Source of the DNA: JACPJP01 sp964650285
Lineage (GTDB): Archaea > Nanobdellota > Nanobdellia > Woesearchaeales > GW2011-AR4
Direction: 5' to 3'
NCBI GenBank assembly: GCA_964650285.1
Contig: CAZYSP010000004.1
Coordinates: 9,205 to 73,204 of the forward strand
DNA: 64,000 nucleotides
Every line of letters begins with the position of its first letter. Within the stretch, counting starts at the first letter, position 1. This document shows positions 57,979 to 64,000 of this stretch, one piece after another. Under the pieces are notes generated by a model, which saw nothing but the letters and a program-made list of their open reading frames with translations, made no database searches and had not been told where the DNA came from. A program made the position numbers and the translations under genes.

Positions 57979-58186
57979 GCCGAGATAGGTTTTTATGCCG
58001 AGATTAGTTTCTCGAACGCATAACCTGGTATTGCACAGATAATCTAAAGGTTAGTGTACGCCTGGAAAGCCTGACCCGTTAAGGGTGTCTGGGTTCAAAA
58101 GCAGCATAATCCCAAACAATTTGGCATCAACTTGTTGTTGCTCAACTTTAAAACAGGATTTCTGCTTGAAAGTCCCAGTCTCGGCG
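57979..58186 (+). tRNA. tRNA-Ser(GGA) with three introns and a duplicated first exon
   Basis: Acceptor GCCGAGA/TCTCGGC, G73, D arm GCA/TGC, long variable arm ACCC/GGGT, anticodon loop CTGGAAA (anticodon 58064-58066). Intron 1 lies between positions 8 and 9 (57987-58016; central helix CGAG/CTCG, bulges ATA and AAC); the exon sequence ATGCCGAGAT occurs twice (57977 and 57995) and either can pair. Intron 2 (58039-58059) is at 29/30: central helix GCAC/GTGT, bulge AGA, inner helix TAATC/GGTTA. Intron 3 (58100-58172) is in the T loop at 59/60: central helix TTCA/TGAA, bulges AAA and AGT. Removal gives a normal tRNA-Ser. Confidence 0.88.
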
Positions 58187-58338
58187 TTTTATTTTTATGT
58201 GATCTTAGCAGATAATTAAAGTCTATAATTATTCAAAATTAGGCTATAATTGCTGAGAGTAGATTAAATTTATAAATAATTGACACTTCTTAGTTGTAAT
58301 ATAACATGTTTAAAAGCAGGATTTTAGGAAAATGAAAA

Positions 58339-59037
58339 ATGGATGTACAAACTTTAGAAAAACTAGTAAGTAAACAGGGTCTATCACCCTGGACACTTGA
58401 ACAATTACGTCGTGATACAATACCAGATTCTGCTCAAATAACAACTGGAAGAAGAAATAATGAAGTTTCAAAAAGAGACAAATACTGGGTAGCACAGTCT
58501 GCTTTGTACATTGTTGAAAATGGTGAGGCAATAGTTTGCCTTACAACGGGAGAAAACAACCTTATTTTTGACAGAATAGAACAAATACCTTTTGTAGAGG
58601 AAGATATTGAAGCTATTATTAGGGCAGAAAGTACGTTAAGAGTTAAGCTTTCAAATTTGAACTTAATAAAGCGTTGGAAAAGTGCTTACTCTTCTTATTT
58701 TGAAATTAATACTTATAATTATAATGCTCCAGTCGAAAAAGGGGGATTAAACCCATATCAAAGAACTTTTGCTGAAAGAGTTTTCAGACAAGGAAATGAC
58801 TTTAAACTAAATACGAATATGTTTCGACAAAACAGAATATCTGGTATAAGAGTTATTCTTTTGAGTGAAACATACGTTAAAAATAATATTGAACAAGACG
58901 ATTATGCTATTATGCGGGCTTGTATGCTGTATGGCTTCGGTATAAATTCTGAATTCAATGCCACCATCGGGAAATTTGGCAAATATGATGGTGTCCTGCT
59001 CGGAAAACCTTATTCAAATATGTTTTGCAGGCATTAG
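58339..59037 (+). CDS. Hypothetical protein
   Basis: A 232-residue soluble protein with no recognised motif. It seems to alternate helix and strand; AIVCLTTGENNLIFDRIEQI and SGIRVILLSETYVKN are the most strand-like parts. It begins a run of three unknown genes (58339-59871) between the tRNA-Ser and kae1 that may be a small accessory insertion next to a tRNA gene. Function unknown. Confidence 0.5.
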   Translation: MDVQTLEKLVSKQGLSPWTLEQLRRDTIPDSAQITTGRRNNEVSKRDKYWVAQSALYIVENGEAIVCLTTGENNLIFDRIEQIPFVEEDIEAIIRAESTLRVKLSNLNLIKRWKSAYSSYFEINTYNYNAPVEKGGLNPYQRTFAERVFRQGNDFKLNTNMFRQNRISGIRVILLSETYVKNNIEQDDYAIMRACMLYGFGINSEFNATIGKFGKYDGVLLGKPYSNMFCRH

Positions 59038-59199
59038 TAAGTTAGTAACTAAACAAGACTTTTCAAAATTAGAATAGGCAAAGTTTTATAGAGTTCTATA
59101 TGAAATGAGTTAATAAAGAGTGGTAGTTGTCATACATTTACTACAAAGTAGTTAAAAAATCAAAAGATTTATAAATACTAACTAGTGTAACTATTTGTA

Positions 59200-59382
59200 A
59201 TGGAAATAAAACAAAATAAACTATCATTAGATAAATTACTATTAAATGATGCTATTAGATTGGAGCATTTACCTAAAGGTTCAAAGTTTGAAGATTTAAC
59301 ACCTCAAATAAAACAAAAAATGATAGATGAAAAGGCATTTAGTGTATATAACTTAGATGGAACATTAAAATCTAATGTTTAA
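59200..59382 (+). CDS. Small hypothetical protein
   Basis: A 60-residue charged protein. AGATTTATAAATAC near 59165-59178 lies 27 bases before the ATG, a leaderless arrangement. The next gene starts ten bases after its stop, so the two are probably one unit, possibly a two-component module of the toxin-antitoxin size class, but no toxin or antitoxin motif is seen. Confidence 0.5.
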   Translation: MEIKQNKLSLDKLLLNDAIRLEHLPKGSKFEDLTPQIKQKMIDEKAFSVYNLDGTLKSNV

Positions 59383-59391
59383 GAGGATACA

Positions 59392-59871
59392 ATGAAAACT
59401 TTAGAAAACACAATTAATGGAGAAAGTAATCATCCTGAAATTATGGTTAAATTCTATATTGATGAATTACGTAATTTAGAAATTATTGATGAAGAAAAAG
59501 AGAGTAAAGGTATTAATGTAGAGCATCTTATTACAGATATAGAGGGCTTTTCTAAAGAAATTAGTGGATTATTGCCGGAAAAGGAAAAAAGACTTGATTT
59601 AGATGAATTACCAGAATATTCAGCAAGAGTAAACAAACTATTACCTCCTGAAGAATTGCTTCGGATTTGTGGGGAATATGGTAAAAAGATGGGAGAAGGT
59701 GAATTTAAAAAAGAAATCAGAGAAGCATTTGAATCTGGAAAACCATACCAAGCTCCAATACAAACTATATTTGCTGGTTTAAACAAACAAAAATTACCAT
59801 CAAGTATGCCTTTAGAAGAGTTTGTGCGTCCTGCTAACAATTATGTTATTGCTATAAGGCCAAAACCTTAA
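59392..59871 (+). CDS. Hypothetical protein
   Basis: A 159-residue acidic, helical protein without recognised motif; the stretch LLPEKEKRLDLDELPEYSAR is representative. It follows the 60-residue gene by ten bases and precedes kae1. Function unknown. Confidence 0.5.
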   Translation: MKTLENTINGESNHPEIMVKFYIDELRNLEIIDEEKESKGINVEHLITDIEGFSKEISGLLPEKEKRLDLDELPEYSARVNKLLPPEELLRICGEYGKKMGEGEFKKEIREAFESGKPYQAPIQTIFAGLNKQKLPSSMPLEEFVRPANNYVIAIRPKP

Positions 59872-59909
59872 CCAAAAGTTTTTATAGAATTCTAAGAGAC
59901 TTGAATAAT

Positions 59910-60890
59910 ATGATATGCTTGGGGATAGAATCAACTGCGCATACTTTTGGTGTTGGAATAATAACAGACAAAGGCAAAGTCCTAGCTAATGCTTCAAGTT
60001 CTTTTAAAACAAAAAAAGGAGGTTTAATACCTCATGAACTTAAGATATTTCATAATGAGGTAAAAGACAAGGTTCTGCAGGATGCTTTGCAGCAAGCGAA
60101 TGTTGAATTAAAAGATATAGGTTTAGTGTCTTTTTCCCAGGGTCCTGGAATAGCGCCTGCTTTGGTTGCAGGAATGAATATGGCAAAAGATATTGGCTCT
60201 AAATTTAAAATTCCTTTAGTTGGTGTTAATCATTGTGTTTCTCATCTCGAAGTTGGTAAGCTTTTGACAAAAGCCAAAGATCCTGTTTTATTGTATACAA
60301 GCGGTGCAAATACACAGATTATTGCTTATGAATCCGGGAAGTATAGGATTTTTGGAGAGACTTTAGACCAGGGCATAGGTAATTTTATAGATGCTTTTGC
60401 AAGGCATATAGGTTTGGGATTTCCCGGCGGCCCTAAAATTGAGAAGCTTGCTTTACAAGGAAAAAATTATATTGAGCTGCCATACGTTGTAAAGGGAATG
60501 GATATAAGCTTTTCAGGAATTTTAACGAACTTGAAAAGGAAATATGATTCTAAGCAATATAAGCTGGAAGATTTGTGTTTTTCATTGCAGGAAACTGTTT
60601 TTGCAATGCTTGCAGAGGTAAGCGAAAGGGCAATGGCACATACAGGAAAGAAAGAATTGTTGCTAGGCGGAGGTGTAGCCTGCAATAAAAGGTTAAGGGA
60701 AATGTGCAGGATAATGTGCAAAGAAAGAGATGCAAAACTTTTTTTCCCTGAAAATCAATTTTTAGTTGACAATGGGGTTATGATTGGATGGCAGGGAATT
60801 GTTCAGAAAAAATCAGCTGTTAAAAACTATGATAAGATTGATATAGAGCCCTATGAAAGAACAGATGACATTAAAGTTACATGGAAGTAA
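59910..60890 (+). CDS. kae1: tRNA threonylcarbamoyladenosine synthase subunit Kae1
   Basis: Catalytic subunit of the KEOPS complex that puts t6A at position 37 of tRNAs reading ANN codons. ASKHA fold with CLGIESTAHTFGVGII, the iron-binding VNHCVSHLEVG, and LLGGGVACNKRLREM. About 326 residues; not fused to the kinase Bud32, unlike many archaeal homologues. TTTTTATAG at 59877-59886 is 27 bases before the ATG at 59910, so this is preferred to the TTG three codons upstream. The last 57 codons are repeated at 62567 (direct repeat). Confidence 0.93.
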   Translation: MICLGIESTAHTFGVGIITDKGKVLANASSSFKTKKGGLIPHELKIFHNEVKDKVLQDALQQANVELKDIGLVSFSQGPGIAPALVAGMNMAKDIGSKFKIPLVGVNHCVSHLEVGKLLTKAKDPVLLYTSGANTQIIAYESGKYRIFGETLDQGIGNFIDAFARHIGLGFPGGPKIEKLALQGKNYIELPYVVKGMDISFSGILTNLKRKYDSKQYKLEDLCFSLQETVFAMLAEVSERAMAHTGKKELLLGGGVACNKRLREMCRIMCKERDAKLFFPENQFLVDNGVMIGWQGIVQKKSAVKNYDKIDIEPYERTDDIKVTWK

Positions 60891-60942
60891 TCTTATGATT
60901 TAATATCTTCAATTGATTTTATATTAAAACCAAATTCTTTTG
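60720..60942. repeat. 223-bp direct repeat, left copy
   Basis: Identical base for base to 62567-62789 (period 1847 bp). It covers the last 171 bases of kae1 and the 3' end of the HAD gene. Complete identity implies a recent event. Confidence 0.9.
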
Positions 60943-61474
60943 AGGCTTTTGAGTCCCATTCATTTGAGGATATGTATATTATTTTATTTGCTGGTAAATT
61001 AATATAGTCAATTACTTTTTCATAAGATTCCTGATTAGGTTTATACACGCCATTATCTTCTGATGTGAATATTTTTTCAAATTTTACCGGGCTTTTTGAA
61101 GATAAATTCATCATCTTGACTAAATCATTTGAGCAGTTTGTCAATACAAAGAACCTATATTTTTTCTGCAATTTCATCAGCATTTCCTTAATTCCTGGCA
61201 AGAAAACTATATTTTTATGCGTCTTAAATAGAATTTCTAAATCTTTTACATCTGCATCTTTCACTAATTTGATGTATGCTAACTTAACTATCTCCTTAAA
61301 TGGCTTTTTGGAATTTGCGAAAATATTCTCTCTTTGATACTGAAAAAATCGATTAATGAATTCTTGAGGTTCCAAATCCAAAGAGTATTTTTTTGAGATT
61401 TGAGAATAAAATTTTTTATATATTCCGGATTCGTCTAATAGTGTGTCTAACAAATCAAAAACTATTGGTTGCAT
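60893..61474 (-). CDS. HAD-superfamily hydrolase
   Basis: A 193-residue haloacid-dehalogenase-like protein: motif I VFDLLDTLLDE (nucleophile Asp), motif II VLTNCS, motif III lysine region GVYKPNQESYEKV, and ISSNEWDSKASKEFGF in place of motif IV, as in type II dehalogenases. Probably a phosphatase. Convergent with kae1 (2 bases between stops); its 3' end lies in the 223-bp direct repeat. Confidence 0.75.
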   Translation of the reverse strand: MQPIVFDLLDTLLDESGIYKKFYSQISKKYSLDLEPQEFINRFFQYQRENIFANSKKPFKEIVKLAYIKLVKDADVKDLEILFKTHKNIVFLPGIKEMLMKLQKKYRFFVLTNCSNDLVKMMNLSSKSPVKFEKIFTSEDNGVYKPNQESYEKVIDYINLPANKIIYISSNEWDSKASKEFGFNIKSIEDIKS

Positions 61475-61518
61475 ATTGCTTTCATGTAGTTTTGGTAAGG
61501 TATGTATGTTTAATCACC

Positions 61519-62487
61519 TCATTTACTTAATATCCCTCTGAAAACATGAACAGTATGCCCTATATCAATCCCATCTCTATAAAGATTTAACGCTTCTCCA
61601 GCACTTATCCTATAATCTTTTAGTGCATTTGATAATTCTATTCCATTGATTTTAGTAGTAGGATTTGTAATATCTAATTTTTTCAGATGTTCTTTAGCTT
61701 TAGTGTAATGATAAAAAGAAAATTTGATTCCACCTCTTTCGGCATTAGCATATTCTGAAATAATGACATCCGGCTCAGTTTGTCTCTTAAATCCAGAACA
61801 TAACTCCTCTAGTTTTAATCCTTCTTCAGTAAATATCCTAAAAAATAATTCATGAGGCACCCTTCCCCCTATGATAGATAAAACAGATCCGTTAGAATTT
61901 AAGATGCCCTTGGCTGAATGTAAAAATAACTGCTGCATTTCTAAAAGATAATCTCTAATATCTTTTGATGTGTCTAAATTGTCTTTCTCTCTCCTATATA
62001 GGCTTGATAAGTTATAGCCATCAGCTATGTTTTCGGAGTCTGAGGGTAGGTTGGGTAAATTGGCATATACTAAATCTACTTTCAGGGATTTCTCTAAGAG
62101 TGGGTTGCATAAATTTCCAACAAAAGAATTAATCCTTGGTTTATATCTCTCATTAGAAATATTTGATTCAACGTTCTTCACAGATAATGGAATAACCCTT
62201 GGATCAATATCTGTGATTAATAGTTCTTCAATTCCATTGATGATTGAACAAGTCCCCAAAGCATCTACCCCATTACCTGTTCCAATAATTGCTATTTTTT
62301 TAGGTATTTTTCCTTCTAGAATTAAACGGTTTTGTAGTTCCTTAAACCCAAAAAATGTATAAAATAGCCAATTATCTTCTATACAATCTTTTATTGTATA
62401 CATATGTTCATTTGTAGTTATGAGCACTTGTTTTTCAATTCCGGACTCTTGAAATAATTTTGATACATCCCCTTCTATTGTTCCCAT
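61519..62487 (-). CDS. SAM-dependent methyltransferase, HemK/PrmC-like
   Basis: A 322-residue protein with a class I methyltransferase core (about 55-235): motif I IAIIGTGNGVDALG, acidic end of strand 2 LLITDIDPRVI, and VDLVYANLPNLPSD in the position of the NPPY motif of N-methyltransferases (here NLPN). Targets could be protein Gln/Asn or nucleic-acid amino groups. It is enclosed, with the HAD gene, between the two copies of the 223-bp repeat. Confidence 0.65.
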   Translation of the reverse strand: MGTIEGDVSKLFQESGIEKQVLITTNEHMYTIKDCIEDNWLFYTFFGFKELQNRLILEGKIPKKIAIIGTGNGVDALGTCSIINGIEELLITDIDPRVIPLSVKNVESNISNERYKPRINSFVGNLCNPLLEKSLKVDLVYANLPNLPSDSENIADGYNLSSLYRREKDNLDTSKDIRDYLLEMQQLFLHSAKGILNSNGSVLSIIGGRVPHELFFRIFTEEGLKLEELCSGFKRQTEPDVIISEYANAERGGIKFSFYHYTKAKEHLKKLDITNPTTKINGIELSNALKDYRISAGEALNLYRDGIDIGHTVHVFRGILSK

Positions 62488-62566
62488 TCTTTAACCCTTC
62501 AAATTTTTTCCTTAATATAATTTTCAATTTTTTTAGATAAATAATCTGCAAATAATTGTAAATGGA

Positions 62567-62789
62567 AAAGAAAGAGATGCAAAACTTTTTTTCCCTGAAA
62601 ATCAATTTTTAGTTGACAATGGGGTTATGATTGGATGGCAGGGAATTGTTCAGAAAAAATCAGCTGTTAAAAACTATGATAAGATTGATATAGAGCCCTA
62701 TGAAAGAACAGATGACATTAAAGTTACATGGAAGTAATCTTATGATTTAATATCTTCAATTGATTTTATATTAAAACCAAATTCTTTTG
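62567..62789. repeat. 223-bp direct repeat, right copy (carries kae1 and HAD fragments)
   Basis: Exact second copy of 60720-60942. It contains 57 codons of the kae1 C terminus with its stop (62736-62738) and a 50-base piece of the HAD 3' end, both without starts, so it is non-coding debris. Beyond 62789 the sequence departs from the left copy. Nothing else is seen between 62488 and the peptidase promoter. Confidence 0.9.
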
Positions 62790-62860
62790 CTGTAACCATC
62801 TTTATTTCTCGGGGGCTAATTACAAAAGTTTAAATAAATATCCTATTTATTTGTTATGTA

Positions 62861-63976
62861 ATGGAATTAAATAAAGAAAACCTCATACAAGATTTGTGTA
62901 ATCTTATTTCGATACCTAGTTACAATGACGAGTCAAATGTTGCAGGTTATATAATCACAGAATTAGAAAAAATTGGCTTAAATCCTGAGAAAGATGCTCA
63001 TGGAAATGTTATTTTATGCTTGGGAGAAGGGGATGGTTTTTTGCTTAACGCTCATATGGATACGGTTGATATAAAGGGATGGGAAGATACTGCTTTAAAG
63101 CCCATATTTAAAAAAAATAGAGTATATGGAAGGGGCTCATCTGACACTAAATCCGGAATTGCAACAATGCTAGAAATTGCAAGAAAAATGAAAGATATTA
63201 AACTCAAAAGAAAAATAATTTTTTTATTTTCAGTTAAAGAAGAAGACTCTAAACTTAATGAGAATGGTGCTTTTTTAGCATATAGTAAGTTAAAAGCGAC
63301 AGAGGGCATCATTTTAGAACCAACTTTTAAAGATAAAATGCTTGAAATAGGTGTAGGATGTAAGGGAGCATATAGGTATAATATCATAATCAATGGTAAA
63401 TCTTGCCACAGTTGTTCACCAAATAATGGAATTAATCCCATTTATTTAGCAAACGATTTTATTAATAGTATTAGGAATCTAAAATTAAAATCAAAGAGTT
63501 ATAAGTTAGCAAATAAGGAAATAGAATTGAAACCTGTTATATCTGTTACTCAGATCAATGCTAAAGAAGGGACCAATGTAGTTCCTGGAAGATGCACTAT
63601 AAGTATCGATTACAGAGCTTTACCTGATGAGAATGAAGAAGAAGTTAAGAGCATAATTCTTAAATTATGCAGCAAACATTTTCATAATGGGTTCGATATA
63701 GAAGAATATTCTATAAAAGGATACTTTGATTATGATAAAAAGCTGCTTGACATAATTAAATGTATTGCTGAAAAAAACGGATATCTCCCTAATTTTATAA
63801 TCAAGCAAGGAAAAAATGATGCAGCAATATTCTCCAATTATGGAAAAGTGAAAAGTATGTGTTTTGGAACAGGTGAAAGTGGAGAAGCACACACTCTAAA
63901 CGAATCTGTATTAATTGATGGTTTCTTAGATTGCAGTGAAATAATATATTTAATTATAAAGAATATTTGCACATAA
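62861..63976 (+). CDS. M20-family metallopeptidase/deacylase
   Basis: A 371-residue member of the ArgE/DapE/CPG2 family. Metal ligands are seen in NAHMDTVDI (His, Asp), GRGSSDTKSGIA (Asp), KEEDSKLNENGAF (Glu-Glu) and the late GESGEAHTLNE (His); the lid domain with EGTNVVPGRCTISIDYRA is in place. Acetylornithine deacetylase is conceivable, but ArgJ already recycles the acetyl group, so a dipeptidase or other deacylase is as likely. TATA-like GTTTAAATAAATA near 62829-62841. Confidence 0.85.
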   Translation: MELNKENLIQDLCNLISIPSYNDESNVAGYIITELEKIGLNPEKDAHGNVILCLGEGDGFLLNAHMDTVDIKGWEDTALKPIFKKNRVYGRGSSDTKSGIATMLEIARKMKDIKLKRKIIFLFSVKEEDSKLNENGAFLAYSKLKATEGIILEPTFKDKMLEIGVGCKGAYRYNIIINGKSCHSCSPNNGINPIYLANDFINSIRNLKLKSKSYKLANKEIELKPVISVTQINAKEGTNVVPGRCTISIDYRALPDENEEEVKSIILKLCSKHFHNGFDIEEYSIKGYFDYDKKLLDIIKCIAEKNGYLPNFIIKQGKNDAAIFSNYGKVKSMCFGTGESGEAHTLNESVLIDGFLDCSEIIYLIIKNICT

Positions 63977-64000
63977 AATTTATTATTTTCTTACAAGAAT

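Noticed and set aside
59200..59871. Toxin-antitoxin pair.
   Set aside because: Size and spacing fit, but neither protein shows a known toxin or antitoxin motif.
62861..63976. Naming the M20 enzyme argE.
   Set aside because: ArgJ in the operon makes a deacetylase unnecessary, and M20 family members cannot be told apart from motifs alone.

Overview
The window reads as a chromosome segment of an AT-rich archaeon, most probably a DPANN lineage of the Woesearchaeota/Pacearchaeota type (lineage is inference). Archaeal markers are an archaeal SRP RNA, aIF5A, ribosomal proteins eS8 and eL37, an LSm protein, Kae1, a PIN-KH ATPase, a HerA-like ATPase, intron-bearing tRNA genes with bulge-helix-bulge (BHB) splice sites, and TATA boxes about 27 bases before many start codons (leaderless transcripts). 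Genes of bacterial character are mixed in: DnaK/DnaJ/GrpE, NrdR, a bacterial-length triosephosphate isomerase, a DUF1385 membrane protein. No rRNA, CRISPR array or insertion sequence was found.

Layout. 0.4-7.9 kb: a complete arginine operon on the minus strand (argG-F-H-J-B-D-C), facing a divergent HTH/ACT-domain gene, with an inverted repeat at the promoter. 8.9-11.9 kb: riboflavin genes ribA, ribD, ribB. 12-29 kb: radical SAM protein, ArgS, tRNA methyltransferase, two HPF/RaiA-like small proteins, aIF5A, four tRNA-processing-relevant loci, a secreted transglutaminase, PIN-KH ATPase, membrane-anchored thioredoxin and SurA-like proteins, HerA-like ATPase. 29-36 kb: SRP RNA, NrdR with two nucleotide enzymes, an MscS-C39 fusion, TpiA. 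36-41 kb: DnaJ/DnaK/GrpE chaperone cluster. 42-44 kb: eS8, LSm, eL37. 45-51 kb: purine genes purL-purQ-purS-purE-purC, with an HTH-purB fusion at 56 kb. 53.7-55.6 kb: an extracytoplasmic thiol-redox group (rhodanese, VKOR-type thioredoxin, CcdA-like). 58-64 kb: small unknowns, Kae1, a 223-bp direct repeat enclosing a HAD and a methyltransferase gene, and an M20 peptidase.

The strongest candidate for something undescribed is a structured element of 120-150 nt present three times (11007-11156, 17193-17334, 41393-41514). Its terminal stems differ in sequence but pair perfectly or nearly so in every copy, and its two core blocks are invariant. One core block is a G-rich run containing a perfect Shine-Dalgarno heptamer, and one copy lies between two divergent HPF-like genes, which suggests a ribosome-related RNA. 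Also notable: tRNA genes with introns in unusual places (a three-intron tRNA-Ser with a duplicated first exon, T-loop introns in two tRNAs, a D-loop intron in tRNA-Arg), an aIF5A with Thr at the hypusine position, and the HTH-PurB and MscS-C39 fusions.
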